NCBI RefSeq assembly: GCF_011761565.1
Contig: NZ_JAASRM010000001.1
Location: 2,170,139 to 2,234,138 of the forward strand
Length of the DNA stretch: 64,000 nucleotides
Source of the DNA: Rhizomicrobium palustre
GTDB taxonomy: Bacteria; Pseudomonadota; Alphaproteobacteria; Micropepsales; Micropepsaceae
Direction of reading: 5' to 3'
The notes under the pieces are model-generated. The model was not told where the DNA came from and searched no databases. It saw nothing but the letters and a program-made list of their open reading frames with translations. Positions 8,146 through 15,380 of this stretch are shown one piece after another. Every line of letters begins with the position of its first letter. Within the stretch, counting starts at the first letter, position 1. A program made the translations under genes and the position numbers.

Positions 8146-8206
8146 CCTTTGCGCTTTGCCGCGATTTCCCCGATATGGGGGCGTGAAGAAGGCGAGGAGA
8201 ATTCAG
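8141..8206 (+). pseudogene. Relic of the 3' end of the DUF6614-like gene
   Basis: In frame it reads LTFALCRDFPDMGA and then stop, matching the C-terminus of the gene at 6716-7072 (LTFALYRDFPDAG...). The DNA is about 85% identical, with one inserted G and one missing A. The purine-rich end of the relic now supplies the ribosome-binding site (GGCGAGGAGAA) of the downstream GNAT gene. Confidence 0.7.
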
Positions 8207-8208
8207 AC

Positions 8209-8679
8209 ATGGTGACCGTGCGCCCCGTGCGTCTGCCGGAGGACAAGCCCGCGCTGTTGGAATTCGTCTGGGGTCTGCAGCGCTATGAGGCCGAATTCGA
8301 ATATGACCGCCGTCTCGATCCCGCCTATGGCGAGGACCAGTTCGCCGATCTGATGAAACTCGACGAAAAGGGCGTGATGTTCCTGGCCGAGGCGGGCGGC
8401 AAGCCGGTCGGTTGGGTGATCGTGATCGAATCAGAGGCCCCGCCCTATGTCATTCCCGAGGAGCGGCTCTCGGCGCAGATTTGCGAGCTTTATGTGGACG
8501 AGGGCGCGCGGGGGCTGGGCGCCGGACGGGCCTTGATTGAGGCTTGCGAGGCCTGGGCGCGGAGCAAGGGCCACAGCGTTATCCGGATCGGCCATCTCGC
8601 CCAGAATACCCGCGCCGCGGCGGTTTATGAGAAAGCGGGCTATATTCCCTATACGGTCAACCGCAGGAAGAAACTCTAG
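8209..8679 (+). CDS. GNAT family N-acetyltransferase (paralogue 2)
   Basis: A 156-residue GNAT protein. It opens VTVRPVRLPEDKPALLEF; the acetyl-CoA signature ARGLGAGRALI is near residue 103 and VYEKAGYIPY near the C-terminus. I chose the ATG at 8209, after AGGAGAA, over an upstream TTG at 8149 whose first 20 codons merely translate the duplicated relic. It is a paralogue of the acetyltransferase at 5677-6249. The substrate is unknown. Confidence 0.82.
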   Translation: MVTVRPVRLPEDKPALLEFVWGLQRYEAEFEYDRRLDPAYGEDQFADLMKLDEKGVMFLAEAGGKPVGWVIVIESEAPPYVIPEERLSAQICELYVDEGARGLGAGRALIEACEAWARSKGHSVIRIGHLAQNTRAAAVYEKAGYIPYTVNRRKKL

Positions 8680-8843
8680 CCGCGGCCCCGGAAAGCTTAA
8701 ACTTGAGAAATCTTTGGCCGGTTAACCGCTTAAGGCGGCCCTCTGTCCCTTCAAGAAGGCTGGTAGAGCGCCCCGTTTGGCGATATGAACCATAGCCTCA
8801 AGCCCCTGCCGCAGGGGTGGGTCTCAAACAAGGTGTTTTTCCG

Positions 8844-9482
8844 GTGTCCGACGCTACGCCCCCCGCCAAATCCGCCTCCCTCATCGATACGCTCAAATCC
8901 GATAAGCGGGTCTGGGTTGGTGGCGGTGTTGTGGCCGTGGCTGCGGTGGCTGCCGGGCTCTATTTCGGCGGGGTGTTTGGCCCCTCCAGCCATGACATCT
9001 GCTACGCCACGCTGAAGCAGGCCAAGGATTACGGCGTCATCTCGCCGAGCGCGGAGCTCTCCGGATCGGCCAAGTCGACCGATGTGAAGAACCGCAAATC
9101 CTGCGGCGCCACGGCGGGTGGCGACACCTACACCCTTCTGGCGGACGTCAAGAAAGAGGATAGCGAGCATAAGAAGTGCCGCGATCTCAAGAAACAGAAT
9201 TCCTGCGTGGCGCTTTATAGCGTCGCCCGTGCCGATGGCATGACCACCTATCAGGTCCGTGAAATCCCTCCGGGTGAAACCGACGAAGCGCTTGCCGCCA
9301 CCGAAGGTCAGCAGCAGCAGCAGCAGGCGGGTGCGCCTTCGGTGAGCGGTGCTCCGGCTACGGGTCAGGCCGCGCAGCAGCCTGGCGAAGGAACCATGGA
9401 CACCGAAACCGCGGTCGATAATTCCGGCAGCATGCATGGTCCGCAGCAGGGCGCTCAGCAACAGCCAGCCCCGCAGCAGTAA
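8844..9482 (+). CDS. Membrane-anchored protein with a Gln-rich tail
   Basis: About 212 residues from the preferred GTG at 8844; an in-frame GTG at 8817 would add nine. After a short polar N-terminus there is one transmembrane helix (VWVGGGVVAVAAVAAGLYFGGVF, about residues 22-45). A ~110-residue soluble domain with paired cysteines follows (near residues 54, 87, 112 and 121). The C-terminus is a low-complexity tail of about 75 residues rich in Gln, Ala and Gly, with runs of Gln. It is probably an inner-membrane protein facing the periplasm. I do not recognise the domain. Confidence 0.72.
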   Translation: MSDATPPAKSASLIDTLKSDKRVWVGGGVVAVAAVAAGLYFGGVFGPSSHDICYATLKQAKDYGVISPSAELSGSAKSTDVKNRKSCGATAGGDTYTLLADVKKEDSEHKKCRDLKKQNSCVALYSVARADGMTTYQVREIPPGETDEALAATEGQQQQQQAGAPSVSGAPATGQAAQQPGEGTMDTETAVDNSGSMHGPQQGAQQQPAPQQ

Positions 9483-9491
9483 TATTCCCTT

Positions 9492-9520
9492 TTCACCCTC
9501 CCTTTAAGGGAGGGTGAAAT
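9492..9520. terminator. Bidirectional terminator hairpin
   Basis: A perfect 14-bp inverted repeat (TTTCACCCTCCCTT/AAGGGAGGGTGAAA) between the Gln-rich gene and the convergent EVE gene, with T tracts on both strands. Its CACCCTCCC arms resemble the repeat family at 29.3-32.1 kb. Confidence 0.75.
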
Positions 9521-9937
9521 CTAAGCTACCCCCGCCATCTTGCAGATGATGGCCCATTCCTTGTCGGTCACAGGCTGCACCGAGAGGCGGGAGTTTTTCA
9601 CCAGCACCATCTCGGCCAGCTCCGGCATCTCTTTGATCTCGGCAAGGCCCACCGGCGTTTTCACGTCGGCGACGGCCTTCACATCGACCAGGCCGAACTT
9701 GCCTTTCTCGTCGGTGGGGTCGGGGCGGTAAAGTCCAATCACTTCCACGATGCCGACGATCCGCTTCTCATCCACCGAGTGGTAGAAGAAGCCGCGATCG
9801 CCCTTCTTCATCGCTTTCATATTGTTGGCGGCTTGGTAATTGCGCACGCCGCTCCAAGGCTCGCCCTTGGCGCCTTTCTTCTTCTGATCCTCCCAGGACC
9901 AGGTGGAAGGCTCGGTCTTGAACAGCCAATAGGCCAT
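9521..9937 (-). CDS. EVE domain-containing protein
   Basis: A 138-residue EVE-domain protein of the THYN1-like, PUA-related superfamily, covering almost the whole length. Landmarks are YWLFKTEPSTWSWEDQ at the start, WSGVRNYQA near residue 30, GDRGFFYHS near 47, IVGIVEV near 61 and the closing PVTDKEWAIICKMAG. EVE domains bind modified bases in DNA or RNA; the ligand here is unknown. The ATG at 9937 overlaps the stop of the upstream YciI gene by one base (TGATG), so translation is coupled. It is the last gene of the gpsA operon. Confidence 0.9.
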   Translation of the reverse strand: MAYWLFKTEPSTWSWEDQKKKGAKGEPWSGVRNYQAANNMKAMKKGDRGFFYHSVDEKRIVGIVEVIGLYRPDPTDEKGKFGLVDVKAVADVKTPVGLAEIKEMPELAEMVLVKNSRLSVQPVTDKEWAIICKMAGVA

Positions 9938-10236
9938 CACACCCCTCCGAAATCTGCACCGACCGCATTGAGCGCCGGCTTCCAGGGGCGGATGTCGCTC
10001 GATTCAAACAGCCCGGCTTTCACATAAGGATCTTCCATATGCCAAGCCTCGGCGGTTTCGAGATCGGGCGCCTCGATCACCATCATGCTGCCGGCCATCT
10101 CGCCTTTTGCGTTGAGAAACGGCCCGCCCAGCTTGATGCGCCCGGTATCGCGGGCGAAAGCGAAATGCGCCTCGCGGGTGGCAAGGCGCAGATCGAGGCT
10201 GTCTTTCTTGTCGATCGCGGTGACAACGAAAAGCAT
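9937..10236 (-). CDS. YciI-like protein
   Basis: A 99-residue YciI-family protein (dimeric alpha/beta barrel fold). It has MLFVVTAIDKKDSLDLRLATREAHFAFA, IKLGGPFLNAKGEMAGSMMVIEA and DPYVKAGLFESSDIRPWKPAL. In this family the His/Asp pair (here His in REAHFAF and Asp in EDPY) is thought to form an active site, but no general reaction is known. I chose the start at 10236 (after AGAGGG) over an upstream in-frame start at 10263. A second YciI gene lies 13 bases upstream. Confidence 0.87.
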   Translation of the reverse strand: MLFVVTAIDKKDSLDLRLATREAHFAFARDTGRIKLGGPFLNAKGEMAGSMMVIEAPDLETAEAWHMEDPYVKAGLFESSDIRPWKPALNAVGADFGGV

Positions 10237-10249
10237 GAGCCCTCTATTT

Positions 10250-10543
10250 CTAGACCGTTTCAAACGTGTTGATGGTCAGCTTCCAGGGATGCAGTTCCTG
10301 GCGTTCGAAGAGACCGGCCTGATTATAGGGATCGTTCTTCACATAGGCGGCGGCTTCTTCGTAGTCAGCGGCTTCAATGATGGAGAAGCTGCCGATCATG
10401 GAGTCATCGGGGCCGGTGAAGGGGCCGCCGAATTTCACCTTGCCGTTCGACTTGGTGTACTCGACATGTTTGGGCCGCGTCGCTGCGCGAACTTCCGCGC
10501 CGCCCAGCTTCTTGTCGAAGGCGATAAACATAAACAAAGCCAT
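10250..10543 (-). CDS. YciI-like protein (second copy)
   Basis: A 97-residue YciI-family protein: MALFMFIAFDKKLGGAEVRAATRPKHVEY, VKFGGPFTGPDDSMIGSFSIIEA, DPYNQAGLFERQELHPWKLTI. It is a clear paralogue of the next gene, with the same GGPF, SxxIIEA and DPYxxAGLFE blocks. Its role is unknown. A Shine-Dalgarno GGAGCG precedes the ATG. The tandem YciI pair between gpsA and an EVE protein is a recurrent alphaproteobacterial arrangement. Confidence 0.87.
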   Translation of the reverse strand: MALFMFIAFDKKLGGAEVRAATRPKHVEYTKSNGKVKFGGPFTGPDDSMIGSFSIIEAADYEEAAAYVKNDPYNQAGLFERQELHPWKLTINTFETV

Positions 10544-10561
10544 TTTACGCTCCTGAGAAAA

Positions 10562-10580
10562 TCCCGCCTGAAAGCGCGGG
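10562..10580 (-). terminator. Weak hairpin between gpsA and the first YciI gene
   Basis: Reading the minus strand, CCCGC-8-GCGGG is followed by ATTTTC. It could terminate partially or stabilise mRNA ends, reducing expression of the downstream YciI-EVE genes. Confidence 0.4.
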
Positions 10581-10587
10581 AGGAAAA

Positions 10588-11601
10588 CTATTCGCTCTTC
10601 AGCGGCCGTGTCATCAGCCGCACAATGGCGCCATCGAGCGGCAAGGCGCCGGAAAGCACATTCGCGACGGTTTCGGCGATGGGCAGTTCGATCTTTTCGG
10701 CTGCGGCGCGGGTGACGAGGGCAGGCGCGGTCTCAACCCCTTCCGCCAGCGGTTTTCCGGGTTCGCGTAAGCTCGCGATGGACCGCCCGCGCCCGACCTC
10801 CTGGCCGAAATGGAAATTGCGCGAGGTCGGGCTGGTGGCGGTGAGGACTAAATCTCCAAGCCCAGACAGCCCCATCAAGGTTTCAGAGCGTGCACCCAGC
10901 GCGATGCCAAGGCGGGTCAGCTCGGCAAAGCTGCGGGCCAAGAGGGCGGCCCGGGCGCTTTCGCCAAGTCCCATGCCATCCACGATGCCGGTGGCGATGG
11001 CATAGACGTTCTTCGCCGCTCCACCCAGCGCCACGCCGACCAGATCATCGCTGGCATAGGGGCGGAAGGTGGCATGCGAAAGGCTCGCTTGGAGACGCTC
11101 GGCGATATCCATCCGCGCAGCGGTGGTGACGGCGGTGGGTAGTCCCACGGCGGAATCGCGTGCGAAAGAAGGGCCGGAAAGAATCGCGGGTTCAAAGCCG
11201 GGCGCGGCTTCGGCGATCACTTCGGTGACGATCTTGCCAGTGCCGCGCTCAATGCCCTTGGCGCAGACCACCAGTGGCGTTCCCTTCGCGGCAACGGCGG
11301 CGACCGCGGAAAGGGCGCTGCGCAAATGCTGCGCCGGGGGCACCATCAGAAGCGCGCCCGCGCCCGAAACCGCTTCGGCCAGATCGCCGGTTGCGGTGAT
11401 GTTCTCGGGCAGGGCGATGCCGGGCAGGAATATTCCGTTCTCGCCGGTCTTGCGGATCGCCTCCACCACCTCGGGCTCGCGCGCCCAGAGTGAGACCTTG
11501 CGGCCTGCGCGCGCAGCGGTCAGTGCCAGCGAGGTTCCCCACGCGCCGGCCCCGATCACGCCTATCTTTTCGTAAGCTGCGGCTTTGGAAGGTGCGGACA
11601 T
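10588..11601 (-). CDS. gpsA: Glycerol-3-phosphate dehydrogenase [NAD(P)+]
   Basis: A 337-residue cytosolic enzyme that reduces dihydroxyacetone phosphate to sn-glycerol 3-phosphate for phospholipid synthesis. It has the N-terminal dinucleotide fold GVIGAGAWGTSLA (about residues 13-26), the CAKGIE segment with a catalytic Lys near 114, LSGPSFA near 145, GGAAKNVYAIATGIVDGMGLG near 193 containing the second catalytic Lys, and GLGDLVLTATSPTSRN near 252. The length is normal for the family. It is the first gene of the gpsA-YciI-YciI-EVE unit. Confidence 0.97.
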   Translation of the reverse strand: MSAPSKAAAYEKIGVIGAGAWGTSLALTAARAGRKVSLWAREPEVVEAIRKTGENGIFLPGIALPENITATGDLAEAVSGAGALLMVPPAQHLRSALSAVAAVAAKGTPLVVCAKGIERGTGKIVTEVIAEAAPGFEPAILSGPSFARDSAVGLPTAVTTAARMDIAERLQASLSHATFRPYASDDLVGVALGGAAKNVYAIATGIVDGMGLGESARAALLARSFAELTRLGIALGARSETLMGLSGLGDLVLTATSPTSRNFHFGQEVGRGRSIASLREPGKPLAEGVETAPALVTRAAAEKIELPIAETVANVLSGALPLDGAIVRLMTRPLKSE

Positions 11602-11713
11602 GTCAAAACCTTAAGGGACGAGTCGGTCGGTGAGCTACTCTATCGCCCCAAGGTGCTGGGGCTCCACGGGAAACTGCCCTTCCTTCCGCCGCAATGGAGC
11701 GCTAAGAGGGGAT

Positions 11714-12361
11714 ATGCGCCGTATCGCCAAAATCCTGGTTTTAGCTACAGCTCTGGTTGCAGGCATGGGGGCCGGACAAGCCCCGCCGCCGCGCCATATC
11801 GAATTCTCCGCCGAAGACCGCGCCACCCTCGATAAGATCAGCGACTACCTGAACGGGACACGCAGCTTGCAGGGCGATTTCGTCCAGATCGCCCCCAATG
11901 GCGGTATGGATCAGGGCAAGTTCTATCTCGTAAAGCCCGGCAAGATTCGCTTCGAATACCGCCCGCCAAGCCCGCTTCTGGTCGTCTCCGATGGCCGGAC
12001 TGTGGGGGTCTTCAACAGTAAGCTGAAGACGGTGGATCGCTACCCGCTTTCGTCGACACCGCTCGATCTGCTCTTGGGCGACAAGATCGATCTGCGCAAG
12101 AACGACGCCATCCTTGCGGTGCAGCATCGCGATGGAAATATCATAGTGGAAGCGCGCACCGCCACCAAGCGCACTAAGGCAAATATCGCCATCACCTTCT
12201 CGGAAAGCCCGCTGGCACTGCGCCAATGGACCATCATTGACGATCAGGGCCTGCCCACCACGGTGGCGGTGCGTAATCTGCAAGACGGCGGTTCGATTAG
12301 CGATCAGCTTTTTGTGCTGCGCGACGCCAAACCGGCTGTGGGCATCAAATCCAGGGATTAA
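11714..12361 (+). CDS. LolA-type outer-membrane lipoprotein carrier family protein
   Basis: A 215-residue periplasmic protein with a signal peptide (MRRIAKILVLATALVAGMGAGQA). The mature part has the LolA/YbbC half-barrel landmarks: LNGTRSLQGDFVQIAPNG, GKFYLVKPGKIRFEYRPPSPLLVVSDGRTV and DLLLGDKIDLR. LolA carries lipoproteins from the inner to the outer membrane. Whether this is the sole LolA or a paralogue cannot be decided here, so I give no symbol. The ATG at 11714 after AAGAGGGG is preferred to a start at 11630, which would add 28 non-signal residues. Only 12 bases separate it from the next gene. Confidence 0.82.
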   Translation: MRRIAKILVLATALVAGMGAGQAPPPRHIEFSAEDRATLDKISDYLNGTRSLQGDFVQIAPNGGMDQGKFYLVKPGKIRFEYRPPSPLLVVSDGRTVGVFNSKLKTVDRYPLSSTPLDLLLGDKIDLRKNDAILAVQHRDGNIIVEARTATKRTKANIAITFSESPLALRQWTIIDDQGLPTTVAVRNLQDGGSISDQLFVLRDAKPAVGIKSRD

Positions 12362-12373
12362 GGAGTGAGCGCC

Positions 12374-13105
12374 ATGGCGCGTCCCGTTGTCGGCCTGATC
12401 TGCGACCGCCGCAGGATCGATGACGAGGATGTCCATCTGGTGCTGGAGCAATATATCACTACGGTGCGCGATGGCGCGGGCGCCTTGCCGCTGCTCATTC
12501 CGGTGCTTGATACCCCGCTTGATGCAGATGACATATTCGCCAGCGTGGATGGGCTTTTGTTCACCGGCTCGCCCTCCAATGTCGAACCACTGCATTACGG
12601 TGGCCCGCCTGCGCGTGAGCCCAAAAACGAAGATAAGTATCGCGACCGCCTCACCCTGAATCTGATCCGTGCGGCCATCGAGGCCATGGTGCCAAGCTTT
12701 TGCATTTGCCGGGGCTTGCAGGAATTGAACGTCGCGCTCGGTGGCACACTGTATCAGCAGGTTCAGGAAGTCCCTGGCCGCATGGATCATCGTGAGGACC
12801 CGAAGATGCCGGAAGAGGTGCAATGGGGGCCGTCCCATGACGTCACCGTCACCAAGGGCGGGATGCTTGATGGGCTTCTCGAAACAAAAACCTTCGCCGT
12901 CAATTCGCTGCACGGCCAAGGCATTGATCGCTTGGCACCGCCGTTGCGGGAAGAAGCACATGCGCCGGATGGTCAGATCGAGGCTGTCAGCCTGAAGAAC
13001 CCGCAGGGTTTTCTCCTCGCGGTGCAATGGCATCCAGAATGGCGCTGGGCAGAGGATGCTGTTTCGCGCAAGCTGTGGCAGCATTTTGCGGAGACTTTGC
13101 GCTGA
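12374..13105 (+). CDS. Class I glutamine amidotransferase-like hydrolase (PuuD-like, peptidase C26)
   Basis: A 243-residue cytosolic protein of the gamma-glutamyl-GABA hydrolase type. It has PVVGLICDRR at the start, DGLLFTGSPSNVEP near residue 62 (the oxyanion region), the nucleophile motif FCICRGLQELNV with Cys112, HGQGIDRLAP near 180, and AVQWHPEW with His220 and Glu222 completing the triad. PuuD proteins release GABA from gamma-glutamyl-GABA in putrescine breakdown; no other Puu genes are visible, so the substrate is open. The ATG at 12374 sits 8 bases after AAGGAG; the GTG at 12365 overlaps that site and is rejected. Confidence 0.85.
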   Translation: MARPVVGLICDRRRIDDEDVHLVLEQYITTVRDGAGALPLLIPVLDTPLDADDIFASVDGLLFTGSPSNVEPLHYGGPPAREPKNEDKYRDRLTLNLIRAAIEAMVPSFCICRGLQELNVALGGTLYQQVQEVPGRMDHREDPKMPEEVQWGPSHDVTVTKGGMLDGLLETKTFAVNSLHGQGIDRLAPPLREEAHAPDGQIEAVSLKNPQGFLLAVQWHPEWRWAEDAVSRKLWQHFAETLR

Positions 13106-13758
13106 TGAACGTCCCCATTCTTTCGCTCGCGATTGGACAGCCGAAGCCGCTCGGGGTTTGGCGCGGGGAAGAGGTTCTGTCGGGTTTCGATAAACAGCCC
13201 GTCACCGAAGAACACGTTTTTGTTACTGCAACGGGCATTCGCGGCGATGGCCAAGCCGATCTCGAAAATCATGGCGGTGCCGATAAAGCGGTCTATGCCT
13301 ACCCCGCTCTGAACTGGCCGTGGTGGGAAAACGAGAAACGACTCGCCTGCCGGCCCGGATTATTCGGCGAAAATCTCACCCTCGGCGAAGTTGATGAGAC
13401 AAATGTATATCTCGGAGACCGGTTTTCCTGGGGCGATGTGATCCTGGAAGTGAGTCAGCCGCGCGCGCCCTGCTTCAAGCTCGCGATGTATACCGGCCGC
13501 CCCGAAATCCCTGCCGCGATGACTCTTTCAGGCCGCTGCGGCTGGTATTTCCGTGTCGTTCAGGAAGGTGAAGCACCGTCACGCGGCGCGCTTACGCGCC
13601 TCGTTTGCACCGAGAGTGTGACGGTGCGGGATGCGTTCTCCTACGTATTCACCCCGAAGCCCGACGTGGTAATGTTGGAGCGAATTAAGCATGCGCCAGG
13701 CATCTCTGACGCATGGCTGTATCAAGTGAGCAAGCGAATCGCCGCTGCAAACGGCTGA
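13105..13758 (+). CDS. MOSC domain protein, YiiM-like
   Basis: A 217-residue MOSC-domain protein. It has IGIRGDGQADLENHGGADKAVYAYP (about residues 44-67), PGLFGENLTLGEVDETNVYLGDRFSWGDVILEVSQPRAPC with the conserved Cys123, and a C-terminal three-helix 3-alpha-like region, as in E. coli YiiM. YiiM binds molybdenum cofactor and reduces N-hydroxylated compounds such as 6-hydroxylaminopurine; extension to this protein is by similarity. The ATG overlaps the preceding TGA by one base, so the two genes are translationally coupled. Confidence 0.87.
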   Translation: MNVPILSLAIGQPKPLGVWRGEEVLSGFDKQPVTEEHVFVTATGIRGDGQADLENHGGADKAVYAYPALNWPWWENEKRLACRPGLFGENLTLGEVDETNVYLGDRFSWGDVILEVSQPRAPCFKLAMYTGRPEIPAAMTLSGRCGWYFRVVQEGEAPSRGALTRLVCTESVTVRDAFSYVFTPKPDVVMLERIKHAPGISDAWLYQVSKRIAAANG

Positions 13759-13829
13759 TTTCCGCAGCGTGACGGAATTGCCACTGTCCATTTAAAATTT
13801 GTTATCTACGTGCGCCACAAAGAAAAAAC

Positions 13830-13858
13830 TTGAAAACTGTGGCCCATTTGCATAAGTT
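13830..13858 (+). promoter_or_regulatory. Sigma70-type promoter of the candidate sRNA
   Basis: -35 TTGAAA (13830-13835), a 17-base spacer, and -10 TAAGTT (13853-13858). The predicted start near 13865 coincides with the first base of the first long hairpin. Confidence 0.5.
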
Positions 13859-13864
13859 ATCTCT

Positions 13865-14014
13865 TGTGAAGAGATGGCGCCCGGCAACGCACTGCCCCCC
13901 CGCTCGCAAGCCGGGTCCCTCTTCACAGCAGTGTCGGTCATCCCCTCCCGGCACTCGCGCGTAACGGCGCAAACGACGCCCGGTTGGCCCCCCCGACCGG
14001 GCGTCTGTCGTTTT
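13865..14014 (+). ncRNA. Candidate small RNA with three C-rich hairpin loops
   Basis: The intergenic space between the MOSC and phosphatase genes folds into three consecutive hairpins. Hairpin 1: TGTGAAGAG/CTCTTCACA with an inner CCCGGC/GCCGGG stem (13865-13927) and a loop holding seven C. Hairpin 2: AGTGTCGG/CCGGCACT (13930-13955) with CCCCTCCC at the loop. Hairpin 3: GACGCCCGGT/ACCGGGCGTC (13975-14005), again with seven C in the loop, then TGTCGTTTT as a possible terminator. A promoter-like pair lies just upstream. C-rich loops are the pairing sites of several bacterial sRNAs that mask G-rich ribosome-binding sites. No known RNA family was recognised. Alternative: hairpin 3 is only the terminator of the convergent phosphatase gene. 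Confidence 0.5.
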
Positions 14015-14021
14015 GGGGTTC

Positions 14022-14633
14022 CTACAATTGAAACGGGCTGCGCACGGGCTTTTCGAAGATGCCTTTATGGCTGTCTGATAATCCGTGGGCGGATAACCAG
14101 GCGGCGAGCGCTTCGGCGCGATAGTGCTCCTTAATCCAGGCCGATAGCGGCGCGCCTTTTGCGTCTTCCGCGGCAAAGGCAAGAAACGGCTTCAGCCAAT
14201 GCTGATGTTTCTTCGGCTTGTGGCCGTAAAGGCGGGCATCGAATTGCGCCACGGCTTTATCCAATGCCTGCCAGCCTTCGTCGTGAATGAGAAACAGGGC
14301 TGCGCCGAGCGCGGTGCGGTCATGCCCGCCGGAACATTTGAGAAGGAAGGGCCGCGGCGCGGTTTCAAAACATTCGACCAGCCGGGCCAGCATGGTGGGC
14401 AAGGGCAGGTGGCGGGAGGACATCTGCGCATCCAAATGCGTAGCCCCGATGCGCGCGCAAACAGCGCGCTCATAGCGCCACCAGGAAAGATCGGCGTTTT
14501 CCCCGCGCAGGTTGATGATGGCCTTGAGACCGTGACGGGTCATCAGGCTTTCAAGCCCGCCGAAAAAGGCCTGCGACGAACGCGCTGCCTGGCCTTCCTT
14601 GATCCAATGAAAGTTGTACAACCAGTCGAGCAA
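14022..14633 (-). CDS. Dual-specificity/tyrosine phosphatase-like protein
   Basis: A 203-residue cysteine-phosphatase-fold protein. The P-loop is KCSGGHDRTALG, with Cys100 and Arg106 in CX5R spacing. A preceding INLRGEN segment near residue 40 is typical of the DSP/PTP-like family of bacteria. An upstream Asp near residue 68 (HLDAQ) could be the general acid. The protein is probably a cytosolic phosphatase of unknown substrate. The annotated start is a TTG at 14633 without a good ribosome site, only 24 bases from the divergent gene, so the true start is uncertain. Confidence 0.75.
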   Translation of the reverse strand: MLDWLYNFHWIKEGQAARSSQAFFGGLESLMTRHGLKAIINLRGENADLSWWRYERAVCARIGATHLDAQMSSRHLPLPTMLARLVECFETAPRPFLLKCSGGHDRTALGAALFLIHDEGWQALDKAVAQFDARLYGHKPKKHQHWLKPFLAFAAEDAKGAPLSAWIKEHYRAEALAAWLSAHGLSDSHKGIFEKPVRSPFQL

Positions 14634-14657
14634 GACGCGCCTATTGAGAGGATCGCC

Positions 14658-15194
14658 ATGAAACTTAGCAGAAAAGCCCTGACGGTGAGCTGGGCCTGGC
14701 TGAGCGCCTTGGCGGTGGTGATGGGTATCGTTCTCTACCTATTGGATGGCGTGCTCAAGGCCAAGACCGGCTTCGGGACAGCCTCGATGCAGTTCGTCGG
14801 CTCGGGCTATGATCTGCGGCTGATGATGGACCATTGGATCCGTCCGCCCGATATGGCGCTGGTGGGCTTTCTCTTCGGGCTCGATTTCCTTTTCATGCCA
14901 CTTTATGGCGCCGCGCTCTTCTGCGGGGCGCTGGTGGCGCTGGACCGTTTCGCCCCGGCAAAGGGCAATCTGCGCCGTCTGATGATTCGCCTCTCGCTCG
15001 CCCCCATCGCGGCGGCGTTGTGCGACGCAATCGAAAACAGCCTCAGCGTTTATATGCTGACCCACACCCCCACCAATGCGCTCGCCTCTTTCGCGATGGA
15101 AGCCACCGCGGGCAAATGGCTCGGCATCGCCATCGGCCTTGCGCTGACCGTCGCGGCGTTGATCGGCAAGTTTGTCGTCAAACCGACGGAATAA
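14658..15194 (+). CDS. Four-helix inner-membrane protein of unknown function
   Basis: A 178-residue hydrophobic protein with four predicted transmembrane helices (about residues 8-30, 63-92, 107-125 and 145-170). It has Arg/Asp residues between helices (LRLMMDHWIRPPDMA). I do not recognise a family. The ATG at 14658 follows GAGAGGA at good spacing; longer in-frame starts upstream would run through the divergent phosphatase gene and are rejected. Only 24 bases separate it from the divergent gene, so its promoter must lie within that gene's 5' region. Confidence 0.75.
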   Translation: MKLSRKALTVSWAWLSALAVVMGIVLYLLDGVLKAKTGFGTASMQFVGSGYDLRLMMDHWIRPPDMALVGFLFGLDFLFMPLYGAALFCGALVALDRFAPAKGNLRRLMIRLSLAPIAAALCDAIENSLSVYMLTHTPTNALASFAMEATAGKWLGIAIGLALTVAALIGKFVVKPTE

Positions 15195-15380
15195 ATAAAT
15201 CGCCTCTCCCGCAAGGGACGGACAACGCTGTCATCAATTGTGACAGCGCTGGCCTTCCGGAAACGCAAGGCTCATTCCCCTTTTGAACGGCTCCAAATTG
15301 TTGCGCCGCGAAATTCGGCTGCTATTGTGGACAACACGTCGCGCGTCTTTCGCGCATCGCGCCATTCCCAAGGGCTCCTC

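Noticed and set aside
8716-8740. GTTAACCGCTTAAG as a CtrA box
   Set aside because: The two TTAA halves are 4 bases apart, not 7.
11741-13084. 447-codon minus-strand ORF opposite the LolA-like and amidotransferase genes
   Set aside because: It covers two well-supported plus-strand genes and shows no domain; shadow of their codon bias.
13960-14000. GCAAACGACGCC reading ANDA, considered as a tmRNA tag
   Set aside because: The alphaproteobacterial tag is of the ANDN...AA type with a following stop; here the frame continues without one and no tRNA-like acceptor part is seen.
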